The notes under the pieces were generated by a model. That model was given only the letters and a program-made list of their open reading frames with translations, was not told the origin of the DNA and ran no database searches. A stretch of 64,000 bases of DNA from Amanita rubescens (taxonomy: Eukaryota; Basidiomycota; Agaricomycetes; Agaricales; Amanitaceae), in NCBI GenBank assembly GCA_015039365.1, contig WION01000154.1, positions 56,262-120,261 on the forward strand, read 5' to 3'. The position numbers were made by a program, and so were the translations under genes. Of this stretch, positions 55,175 through 64,000 are shown piece by piece; positions within the stretch are counted from its first letter, which is position 1; each line of letters begins with the position of its first letter.

Positions 55175-56304
55175 ATGTCTGACACAGTAAGTGGTCTGCA
55201 ACTCTTCGCGCTACACGGCTTCTGAACACTGGAATTTTGCAGACCTCCAGAGACGAAATCAAAGCTGTCGTCCTCGACTTTTTCGAAAAATGCAATGCCC
55301 CCATCGAAGTCATCGATTACGACGAAGAACTTTATATCGCCACCCGGGAAATGATCGTACAACTCGGATACCCCTTGGACGATCCCATCACCATGAGAAA
55401 TTTCCACCCTTATTTAAAGAATGCAGTTTACGCGACAGTGGCTTCATATCCTCACCTAATTGATCTAACCATCCGAGCGTTCACAACTGCCTACATCGCA
55501 TTATTCTTGCCCATCGATGATTATTTCGCCGATAAACCTGCCCCCATCAGTGAATTCAACAGTCGTCTAATTCGGGGGATCGAGCAAGAACATCCACTAC
55601 TTGAGGCGTACGCAAATCTTCTGCGCGAACTACCCAAGTACTGGGATCCCGTGATGGCAGACATGATGCGACAATCTGCTATGACCTTTCTAACATCTTT
55701 GGTCATAGAACGGCAATTGCAGGATGCAAAAGTAAGCTTCGATTTTACTAGTCAAGGTTTCAGAATACTTAAATCTACTCCCAGCTACCGAATGTCTCTG
55801 AGCTCGCCCGGTCTATTCGGTCAATGACGGGAACATCATTGATACATATCATGTTCGCATTTCCATCTCGAGTGCCCCCAGAGATCTACTTGATTGTAAG
55901 TCCGGCCTTCTCTCGCTTGATGCAACGCTGATAGCAGAATTCAGGCGTTGCCCCCAATGATCGCATTTGTGGAACACACGAAGTGAGTATTACCTTTAAG
56001 CGTCCCACACCACTCTGACACACAATATAGCGATGTTTTGTCTTTCTACAAGGAAGAACTGGCGGGCGAAGACTTGAACTACATTTCCCTCCGTGCCAAA
56101 ATAAACAAGACGACTAAACTGGAGGAACTCAAGAACGTTGTCAATGACTGCCTTGATTCACTCCAGAAAATCAAACAGCTAGAACATGATTTTCCCGACG
56201 TATGCAGACCGCTCGCGCCTTGTTGGCCTGGATATCTACGCTTCCATCTTTCGGCGCCTAGGTATAGGCTATTAGAACTACTAGAAGCACAGAATGACGT
56301 TTAG
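55175..56304 (+). CDS. Sesquiterpene synthase 3 (trichodiene synthase-like, 307 aa)
   Basis: Exons 55175-55186 (MSDT), 55243-55731, 55785-55895, 55945-55982 and 56031-56304 join in frame. Aspartate-rich motif LPIDDYFADKP lies at about residue 95; the NSE triad NDVLSFYKEE at about residue 217; the C terminus is RYRLLELLEAQNDV. It has the same intron positions and phases as synthases 1 and 2 but is clearly more diverged (EIYLIALPPMIAFVEH against EMFMAGLHPISRFINI), so it is the older paralogue and may make a different product. A TATAAATA box lies 49-56 bp before the ATG. Confidence 0.9.
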
Positions 56305-56509
56305 ATTTCATATGGACATTTGACTCCTTTCTTATTTCCGGTTTGTAATGGCATGTGCATTGGGCATTTTTGAATAGAGAACATCATTACTATCTGATAT
56401 ACACAGTATTTCAATCATGACTCAAATAATTCATGGAAAGGAAACAAAGCAAGGCTCCGTCAAGACTTGCCCATCCAAGAGAGAGTTTCGACATCATCAC
56501 AACTACCCG

Positions 56510-56967
56510 GCTGACCTTATAATTGCTTCCAGTCCATCTGCGATTGCAGCATTGATAAGCTTCTTAACCGCATCGTTCAGTTTCATAACTGTCAGCGATA
56601 AAACTTGCAATCATCTCCGTGAACAACGTCGTGAAAACACCATTTTCCCGAGCAAGCCGGATGTTGCAGCGTCAGCTTGGGTAACAATACGCGATGGGGA
56701 GTGGAAGATAAGCGAAAAGTGATCTTAGTTATATTGGCATTCCAGTTGAAAAGTGTAGATAGGAAGTTTGACTCCGGAGGATTTACGTGTTCGTACGTGC
56801 ATCGAGTGCGAATGGCCAAGATATTCCCTTGAGACGCGGGGTTTGGCTAAACGGAAAATGGATTCGTGTAAGGCTCCAGGACCCCGACTCTCGTTAAACA
56901 GAAAACGAGTTGGTTTACCCCGTGGATTTGCAAGATAAAACAACTGCAAGACCGGTTACGCTGTCAT
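56510..56967 (-). pseudogene. Remnant of a third F-box/LRR gene
   Basis: Minus-strand pieces match the two F-box genes that follow. Bases 56510-56600 give MKLNDAVKKLINAAIADGLE, like the C terminus of the gene at 58690 (NLISKAVSDGLN). Bases around 56650-56700 give RVLLPKLT. Bases 56745-56960 match the DNA at 57695-57845 (AGGAAATTTGACTCC against AGGAAGTTTGACTCC), which lies mid-gene. Most of the gene between these pieces is deleted and frames are broken. Confidence 0.7.
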
Positions 56968-58365
56968 CTATCCATCAAAGTAAAACTCTGTAAAGAGTCC
57001 AGAGGAAATCGCCTGATGCATCAAATCGTCATCCGCGAAGCCTACATCCTTCGGAGTTGTTAACAAGAAAACTTGCAATCGTTCGGTTCCATGTTCTTGC
57101 CATAAACAACGGCGCGAATGTATCATTTTGCCTAGTGTTCTGGGTGATGCATCTAGAGCAACACACGAGCCAAGTGTCAGACGCGTTAACTTGGGTAATA
57201 ACGTGCGACACGCATGCGCAGGTGGAAAATTGGTAAGGCGAATAAGCACATCGTCGGTGAACATGGGATGGTTACGGCAGTTGTCGATGCACAGTGCCTG
57301 GACTGTTTCCAAACTCTTGTGTTCGATGAGTTGTAGCACATCAGAGCCCCAAAGGGCGCAGTCATAGAGCCTTATGGCGTCTAGTCTGCAGTTGGAGCGG
57401 GTGAAAAGGTCCAAAAGCGACGAGAACCCAAGAAAAAATGGTGTGTTGGGATCACGGGTTCTAAAAGTGATTCCTCTCAACGACGGTAATGTCAATGAAC
57501 TGAATAACGGGGAGTGATCTGCGGAAGCAATCCTAAGTGTCCGCAAACGGTGGTTCTCAACTATAGGTGTGCGAGGGAGACGGCTATCTTGATCTAAGGG
57601 GATATCAAGCGATGCTTGAAATTCTTCTAATTGTGGACATAGGCGGATCGCTTCTGACGCATCAAACAGCGAGATTTTAGAGGAGATGTGTAAATAGGAA
57701 ATTTGACTCCAGGGTATTTGTGGGTTCGTGAGTGCAACGACAGGGTATGACCCAGATAATCGCGTGAGACGAGGGCATCCGTTGAGCGTAAGATTGATTA
57801 CGTTCTGCAATTGTCCATCAAAGTGAAATGCCTGCAAGAGCGGTAAATTTCCCAGCTGCGGCCACGACACTGACGGAGTTTCGCACAACGACAGATTTAC
57901 ATCCTGCCATCTTGATGAATGGACGCCAAAGACAGATAAAATCACTTCGATAAACGCAAGCCTGGCCCTCGTATGATCCTTAGCACAGTTGTGATAATAT
58001 GGATTATAGTCTAGACTCAATGTCAGAGGGAGAGCCCCCGAGCGCTTGAGCCATGTCGTGATAATATGAGCAGCGGCAGATACATCCTGAGAGTCCATAT
58101 GCCGACCACGAATGACTATGCCCACAGTGGTCCATATCTTTGGTGTGGCCAGCGCGAGTTCCCGCCAGGACGAACAGACGAGACATAGCAAGAGAGGAGC
58201 ATTACTTGTCAACATCCGTGCCGACTCCGAAGTCATTTTCGGTACGCATAGAGAGAAAATTTCCGCCAAGATTTCCCTAGGAAGTCGATTGATTGGGGAT
58301 GACTCGGATAACGCTTGGTTCATCGCGATTACCAGCCTGAGGTTCCTTGATCCGTGCGACTGCAA
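56968..58365 (-). CDS. F-box/LRR-like protein, paralogue 1
   Basis: A 465-codon frame. The F-box region reads PINRLPREILAEIFSLCVPK and CLVCSSWRELALATPKIWTTV. Irregular leucine-rich repeats follow (LRTLRIASAD, LTLPSLRGITF, LPKLTRLTLGSCVAL), ending LFTEFYFDG. It is a probable SCF ubiquitin-ligase adaptor. Residues up to about 25 are uncertain: an upstream segment resembling the 5' end of paralogue 2 (TTACTGACAAGCG) suggests a 5' intron, and the first well-supported Met is in IAMNQALSES. About 50% similar to paralogue 2 by eye. Confidence 0.82.
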   Translation of the reverse strand: MQSHGSRNLRLVIAMNQALSESSPINRLPREILAEIFSLCVPKMTSESARMLTSNAPLLLCLVCSSWRELALATPKIWTTVGIVIRGRHMDSQDVSAAAHIITTWLKRSGALPLTLSLDYNPYYHNCAKDHTRARLAFIEVILSVFGVHSSRWQDVNLSLCETPSVSWPQLGNLPLLQAFHFDGQLQNVINLTLNGCPRLTRLSGSYPVVALTNPQIPWSQISYLHISSKISLFDASEAIRLCPQLEEFQASLDIPLDQDSRLPRTPIVENHRLRTLRIASADHSPLFSSLTLPSLRGITFRTRDPNTPFFLGFSSLLDLFTRSNCRLDAIRLYDCALWGSDVLQLIEHKSLETVQALCIDNCRNHPMFTDDVLIRLTNFPPAHACRTLLPKLTRLTLGSCVALDASPRTLGKMIHSRRCLWQEHGTERLQVFLLTTPKDVGFADDDLMHQAISSGLFTEFYFDG

Positions 58366-58689
58366 GAGATTGGTGGGTTGACCATCCCAAGGTTTTGCGT
58401 CATCTACTACGCTTGTCAGTAACTGCCTAGATTGAACAGCAACTTCGGGGTAAAGCGCTCACTAGGAGGACTGGTCGGGCCTGGCATGGGAGTTGGGGTT
58501 TGTTAAGCACTATTCCCACGGAGTCTTATATCTTGTCTGAATCGCAGCACGAACTTTGTTTAGTGTGCATTTTCCGAATACAAGACATGTATCTGTACGA
58601 AACTAAAGACAAGCATATACGTTAATCCATAGAAGCATTGGTATAAGAAGTATTACGAAGAGCATAGATATGGCCTTTCGGTATTTTCA
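58366..58689. other. Intergenic/5' leader
   Basis: Holds the probable 5' leader of paralogue 1 and the 3' end region of paralogue 2. Confidence 0.4.
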
Positions 58690-60294
58690 TCAAAAGTCAT
58701 CAAAATCATCGTCAGAATTACCATCAGGATTATCGTCAGAATCATTAAGTCCATACTGGTCTGGATCCCCCTCCTTAATAGACGCATTAAGCCCATCTGA
58801 AACGGCCTTGCTAATCAAATTGGTGTCCTCCTCTTTGAGTTTGCCTATAACTGATAAAGATTTCAACTGTTCTGCGCCATGCTCCTTCCATGAAAAACGC
58901 CGCGAGTTCACCATTCTGCCTAGAGCGCCAGGCGACGCAGCTAGACACAGCTCAAACGTCAGGTGCGTCAACTTGGGTAATAGCACGCGAGACGGAGGTG
59001 AGGATGGAATGGAAAGGCGGATAAACACGTCGTCCTTGAGGAGGCGTTGATTATAGAGATTCGCGATGGTTAAGGATTGGATGGTTTCCAAACTTTTGTG
59101 TTCGAGGCACTCTATAACCGCAGGGGAAGTGAAACCACAATGACCAAGTTTCAGTCTATCCAGTTGACAGCCCGAGCGGGTGAGGAGACCCAAAAATGCC
59201 TGGTGCTCAGGGGGTAACATCTGGCGTGGCTCGTTGTCGCCCATCTCATCCATTATGAATACTTCAAGAGTGAAGTCTTTCATCTCCGGCAGCGTCAACG
59301 AGTTGAGAAACGGGCTGCAATCATCGAAGGTAAGGAACTTGAGGGTCCGCAAAGAGCGGTTCTCCACAATTGGATTGAGAGGAAGGCGGCTATCGTCATC
59401 CCTGTCAATACCGGCGTTGTATGCGGCAGTGGCGACATCCACGTCAAATTTCTCCAATTTGGGGCACAAGCGGATCGCTTCCAATGCGGTAAAGTATGTC
59501 ATTCCACTTGAGATGCGTAAATTGGTGATTCGACTCCAGCGAATGTGCGGATTGGCAGGTACATCAATTGGGAATGGCCAATCTAATTGCTTGAGATGCG
59601 GACTGTTGTTGAACGGAAGAGGGAGCGGTTCGTCTTCATCCCCATCCCATGTTCCTAGAAGCATGAATGACTGCAAGAGAGGCGCATCCAACTGCGGAAA
59701 CGACAATGTCGGAGCGTGAGACAAATGGATATGTACGCGCTGCCATCTGGATGAATGAGAGTAAAAGACGGATAAAATGGTACCCAGAAGGTCATCCTTG
59801 GTTCTCGAGAAGTCCATTTGCCCATAAATGAGATACAATCTTAAAGGGAGATTTCTCGACCGTTCGAGCCAACTGTTGATGACCTGACGGACGACCTGCG
59901 GATCCCTTTTCTTGCGAATGTTTATGGCCACAGTAGTCCATAACTTCGGCGTATCTAGCACAATTGACCGCCACGACGAACACACGCGACATAGCAAAAG
60001 GGGAGCATTGCTGCTTGACATCCAGCCTGCTGGACCCGCTACTTTTGGCAAGCAGTTCCAAAAAATCTCTGTGAGGATTTCGCGGGCAAATCGATTGATT
60101 GGAAAAGCAGAACTCGGCCCGACTGTTCCAGTTGCTTCTTTCATCACATCTGTCGCCGAGTTTCCCGACGGCTCCTGTGTGTGAATGGGCATGGCGACTT
60201 GACCGCCTTTAGGTTTGGTTTTATCTACGCTTGTCAACAACTGGTGAAATTTAATGGAAAGCATGAACTCACAGGGCTTCTTGGTCCCCGACAT
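58690..60294 (-). CDS. F-box/LRR-like protein, paralogue 2
   Basis: A 534-codon frame. F-box: FPINRFAREILTEIFWNCLP, then CRVCSSWRSIVLDTPKLWTT. Repeats include LRTLKFLTFDD, LPEMKDFTLEVF and LPKLTHLTFELCLAASPGAL. The C terminus is very acidic (DNPDGNSDDDFDDF), unlike paralogue 1. The start at 60294 (MSGTKKPCEF) may be too far upstream; MPIHTQEPSG is an alternative. Likely SCF adaptor; target unknown. Confidence 0.82.
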   Translation of the reverse strand: MSGTKKPCEFMLSIKFHQLLTSVDKTKPKGGQVAMPIHTQEPSGNSATDVMKEATGTVGPSSAFPINRFAREILTEIFWNCLPKVAGPAGWMSSSNAPLLLCRVCSSWRSIVLDTPKLWTTVAINIRKKRDPQVVRQVINSWLERSRNLPLRLYLIYGQMDFSRTKDDLLGTILSVFYSHSSRWQRVHIHLSHAPTLSFPQLDAPLLQSFMLLGTWDGDEDEPLPLPFNNSPHLKQLDWPFPIDVPANPHIRWSRITNLRISSGMTYFTALEAIRLCPKLEKFDVDVATAAYNAGIDRDDDSRLPLNPIVENRSLRTLKFLTFDDCSPFLNSLTLPEMKDFTLEVFIMDEMGDNEPRQMLPPEHQAFLGLLTRSGCQLDRLKLGHCGFTSPAVIECLEHKSLETIQSLTIANLYNQRLLKDDVFIRLSIPSSPPSRVLLPKLTHLTFELCLAASPGALGRMVNSRRFSWKEHGAEQLKSLSVIGKLKEEDTNLISKAVSDGLNASIKEGDPDQYGLNDSDDNPDGNSDDDFDDF

Positions 60295-61489
60295 GGTAGT
60301 TTTTTCGAGTTCGAATTTGGGGATGAGCCGAAGAGGTGGGTTCGCAGGATTCCCACGACTTGCGTCTCCGTTACATCCGACTGAAGTTCCCGTGTGAACG
60401 CTTGGCCCTGCGTCCCTTTCGACACTGACAATATATCACCCTGGAGTTGAACTGTTCCTCCATAAAGCCGCAGGTGGACACACATAATGATGCATAGCCT
60501 CGAGATCAAGTTTGTTTAAAGGTCAGCATTCACATTCGTATAAATGCATATCCCTCGTATTCAGCTCAATCTAGTGAAGCATGACCAGATGGCAACAAGC
60601 AGTTGTTTAAGCCAGGTGGCGGATATTATGCCAGACTCACAGCCCAATTATATGAAGGCGCCAGCAGTAGGCCCATCATATTCACGATATATGCCTGTCT
60701 TTGGATCTGTTGCGAGCCTTCATTGCCTTGGCTAGGGTGCGCGGATTATGCCTTCAAGAACTTGCCACCAGACACCCCCAGATTCGCTACCGATAGCTTA
60801 TCGCACAATCTAGTAAATATCCACGCTTCACATTATCATGCCTAGCGAGCTTCTCGAATTCGTTGCCTTGATGGGTTGCTGTTGCATATATACACACGCA
60901 GTAGTGAAGGTTTTTATCAATGTATCATCGACTGAACGCATTGAACCGGCGGTTCGAGTTTGTACGGAGATGGATGATACAGTAGTTGAAGTCTTGAAGA
61001 CAACCTCTTCGGCTCTTCTATGACCGCAGTCGAAAAACGTTATCTGGCTAGCCGTCAAAATTTCCGGATCTCAGATCTATTGAGTTCTTCTATATATGTA
61101 ACTTCATGTGCAAGAACGTGCAAGTCTCGTCATGCGGCATTTTCAAAATAATAAGGCTGTGATTAGCGATCGGTCAGCCCGCCGAAGACTTGACTATAAA
61201 TTAGCGTTGCCGATATTGATTGAGGCATTAAGACCGATCATCACTCATCTCACGATGGCTGGAGAGACTGGATATTTAGCGACCTCTCTCGAAAAAAAAG
61301 AAGGGTAGAGATAGTACCATATGGTACCCCGCGGGCTGATAAAGATCGATTTAGTAAATATCAGTAATCTGATCAGGTGATGCTCTTCCATCAAACTTTT
61401 ACCCGGATTAGGCATCTTGCTTCTCATTCGCTCCAGAAAATGCCTCAGGGCGCCAAACGAACATAAAAGGCAGGCTTCCTCGGGGTGAA
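60295..61489. other. No supported gene
   Basis: A 61-codon frame at 60838-61023 (MPSELLEFVALMGCCCIYTH) has a hydrophobic Cys-containing start but no partner or repeat to support it. Nothing else is seen. Confidence 0.4.
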
Positions 61490-62510
61490 ACGGCAGTCGC
61501 TTCTGACCAAACGTCCATTATCTGCCAAATCCTCTCGTACTCATAAACCAACTCTCATAATGCACGCTGTTAGTAATGCTATACTTTACCATGATACCGA
61601 CTCATGCTAACCCTGTTTCCATCGTGCAGAACGTTGACATCCCCGTCTCCTACACATGCGCCTGCACCAAAGATGACAATGCCTGTAAATGCGGCGACAG
61701 GCACGTTCTCTGTTTCTTATGAAGTATCAGTGGATTAACTGAGGCTTGACAGTTGCAAGTGCAGCTCCTCCTAAACGTCCTGTAATATTGCCTCGACTAT
61801 GACTACCTTGTAACACAATCGCCATAGCTGTACAACAATTGGGTGGATCAATACATATTTGTTATAGTAAGATGTGACTAAGGGTAAAGGATCATCCCAG
61901 CCTAATACCAGGCGTTCGTCGCGGAGAAGCGGAGTCCTCCTGTATCACAACTCGTCACTAGTTCACCCGGCAGATCGATAGAGACCGTACGGCGTTGCGG
62001 CACCGTCTCGCTTCAAGAAGTAGAAGTTCGGACTTGATGTCTCCATCCTATCAGGTCCCATGGGGCTCCGGATGTCCAGGCAGCGGTGACGAGTAGTACG
62101 GTCACGAAGCGTCGGTAGATTCATTTCAACAGGTTCTAGCTGCGACTCCACGAACGTGTAATACAATGCAAAGCTGTATAACAATCGATCATTTGCAGTT
62201 CTCAGATGTGAATTTTGGGAAAAAGTTATTCCTACCTGTCCTCTGGTTTTGCCACCAGCTATCCCAACGAAGCAACCTCAACTGAGAGGCGCCGACTGAA
62301 CAATGGGATTGCGAGTGCCCATGAGGCTATGCGTGTTTCAAACAGGCTTTATGACACGCCACCGCCACGCCGTGTCGCCTGAACCAATGTAATGCAGATG
62401 CCCAATAAGCAACTCCCGTTGTTCATGTCAAGGGCGCATGCTTCTTCGCGGCACTGCCCCACATATGTCAGGATGGATGGGCCGGCACAGTGGCAGTGAC
62501 TAGGACAAAT
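61490..62510. repeat. Right arm of the ~1.1-kb inverted repeat
   Basis: Reverse-complement match to 2640-3830 (see left arm). The order of blocks is conserved: minigene, the AAGTGCAGC/CCTCGACTATGACTAC block, CTAGTTCACCCGGCAGATCGA, ACGAAGCGTCGGTA, and the ACATATGTCAGGATGGATGG end. Confidence 0.75.
61560..61722 (+). CDS. Cysteine-rich minigene, copy 2 (33 aa)
   Basis: Exon 1 61560-61568 (M-H-A), 61-nt intron 61569-61629 with GCTAAC before the AG, exon 2 61630-61722. The predicted peptide contains VDIPVSYTCACTKDDNACKC, then GDRHVLCFL and a stop: five Cys in a CxC...CxC...C arrangement plus a His. This pattern suits binding of soft metals, as in small fungal metallothionein-type peptides; that function is inferred only. 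A weak TATA-like ACATAAAAGG lies about 95 bp upstream. It is the inverted counterpart of copy 1. Confidence 0.55.
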
Positions 62511-63733
62511 GTGGCAGACGGCGCGGATTTGGTATTGGGCATGACGGCTAATCGGAATTCAATACACCAATACACATGGACTGTGGTATTGTTCGTTGCC
62601 CGCAAACCGGCAGGCAGCGTCATTGTCGGGGTGGAGGAAAACGAACATAATATTTACAGCAAAGCTCTAAAAACGTCAAACGTCATATGACCTTGCAAAC
62701 GGGAACAAAGTAGTTCTTCTGTACCTGTTGCAGCAGAAGTCAACGATTGCTTTGATGGAGTAAAAACATCACGAACCCCCCTTCTTCACAATGCGAGTCA
62801 CCGCGATAATGCCAGAAAGCAATCACAACAGTCGACGGGGTTGAGTCCACTAGCTATCTACTTACAAAAGAGTCTTCCACAATCAGATATCAGGAGCGCA
62901 AGCCCCTTCGCGACGCCACCCACACGAATGTCACGGAGTGGATCGGGGCATAACGTGGCGCGCATTCAAAACGGTGGTCGCAATCTTGTGACGAAGTCAA
63001 AGAAGACGCCACCGCTCCAAATTGCTTGAACGAACGTGCCTAATTAGCCACTCCTGATAGGGACATGGCCTGACGTGGCCTGCGTCGTGGCGCCACCCCC
63101 GCACAGATATCACGGAAAAGTGGGCCGGCGCAGTAGACTAGGACGAATATGGCAAATGACACGCTTTCAGAGCGGTGGTGCCAATCATTAGTGCCTATCA
63201 AGTTCCAGAAGTACGCCGTCCATGCCCGGAGCGGCCTCGCTTTTAAACCGCTTAAATCCCCATACTTGGTATCGGGCGCAAAGGATTGAAGCTCAGAATA
63301 CGACATTCCTGGAATCAAGATTCGATAGTGCCGTATTGTTCAATGTATAGGTGTAGATAGAACGGTGAAAATGACACGATTAGGCCTTAATGTACTAATA
63401 TCATGTGACGTGCGGGCGCAACTAGGCAGGGGCTTTGCGCACAGATTTTGCGGATCGTAGCCTTGGAAGCGTCGACTATCGATTATGTTGAGGCAGCATC
63501 CATGCGGAACAGGAAAATGGCGCGAAGCGGGCTCCGGTAACTCGTTCCGCCCAGGTCTCGGACTCTCGGCGCGTGTAGTTTAATCTGATGATCAGTACTT
63601 CAGTAGTTAGCTGATAGTAAAATAGATTGATAATCACAGCCTCCCAGAAGCTCCACATGCCAAAGAACGTAATAGCGCATTGACGAATCTATCCGCTTTT
63701 GAAACTGTGTCACAATTTGCTCGGCTTAAAAGG
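62511..63733. other. No supported gene; short diverged repeats
   Basis: Pieces around 62440-62530 recur near 63090-63160 (TGGGCCGGC.CAGT and ACTAGGAC.AATATGGCA-like). Otherwise nothing is recognised. The last few hundred bases are the upstream region of the minigene at the right edge. Confidence 0.45.
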
Positions 63734-63742
63734 TATATAAAG
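63734..63742 (+). promoter_or_regulatory. TATA box of minigene copy 3
   Basis: TATATAAAG, 81-89 bp before the ATG at 63823, with a CT- and A-rich leader (CATCACAATG at the start codon). Confidence 0.65.
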
Positions 63743-63822
63743 GGGCCACGTACGCTGCTAGAGTCTCCAGCAACCTATCCAGCTCTATCATCTACGAACT
63801 TCTCAACAGCTTTAACATCACA

Positions 63823-64000
63823 ATGCACTCTGTATGTGGTGTCTGTCGCTGCTTGCGGTGACAACGCTGACGATTTGCCTTGCTTGCTATACAGGTTCCC
63901 GTCTCCTACAATGAGGACTGCGCCTGCTGCAGCCACAACCAGAGCAACTGCTCCGACTCGTCAGTATCAGTTGAACGGGCTTGGTGCTTGAGACTGACCA
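63823..64000 (+). CDS. Cysteine-rich minigene, copy 3 (partial, runs off right edge)
   Basis: Same design as copies 1 and 2: a nine-base first exon (M-H-S, 63823-63831), an intron 63832-63894 with CTGAC and ACAG signals, and exon 2 opening VPVSYNEDCACCSHNQSNCS. Spacing of the first cysteines (CACC...C) parallels CAC...CKC in the other copies. The frame stays open to the window end, and a second intron starting at GTATCAG (about 63964) is possible, so the C terminus is not known. With its strong TATA box this looks like the active member of the family. Confidence 0.55.

Overview
The window reads as nuclear DNA of a filamentous basidiomycete, most likely an Agaricomycete. The evidence is the many short introns (about 47-70 nt, GTRNGT donors), chromodomain Ty3/Gypsy elements, a NB-ARC/TPR protein, expanded F-box/LRR proteins, and a tandem cluster of trichodiene-synthase-like terpene synthases. 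Exon models below were joined by eye from splice signals and reading frame; no database search was possible.

Layout. 1-646 holds the 5' end of LCB1 (serine palmitoyltransferase subunit 1), running off the left edge. 0.65-9.3 kb is gene-poor: one arm of an old inverted repeat with a cysteine-rich minigene (2.6-3.8 kb), a mosaic of gene fragments around a 43-bp hairpin (4.36-4.8 kb), and a decayed FHA-RING (Dma1-like) gene (7.3-9.3 kb). 9.6-31.6 kb is a nested transposon block: an ankyrin ORF cut by Gypsy A (minus), a 3.1-kb non-coding element with CTAGGAATG termini, Gypsy B (plus) split by a solo LTR, and an 8.4-kb LTR element with clean LTRs and target-site duplication (TSD) but no visible pol. 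That last element is packed with short perfect stem-loops. 32.0-34.7 kb is a decaying NB-ARC/TPR gene. 35.0-49.1 kb is the conserved core: FAHD1-like hydrolase, ILV2, an F-box gene, a small TATA-driven gene, a SAPS-domain PP6/Sit4 regulator and AP-2 mu. 50.0-56.3 kb carries three intact sesquiterpene-synthase-like paralogues. 56.5-60.3 kb holds two F-box/LRR paralogues and a third broken one. The right end repeats the left one in inverted orientation and ends in a third cysteine-rich minigene with a strong TATA box.

Biology. LCB1 (sphingolipids), ILV2 (branched-chain amino acids), FAHD1, SAPS and AP-2 mu are housekeeping genes. The terpene synthases, F-box, NLR-like and cysteine-rich genes are the fast-evolving accessory part. 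The most unusual items are the hairpin-dense LTR element with compensatory base changes between its copies, and the family of about 33-residue cysteine-rich minigenes, which are too short for ordinary ORF calling.
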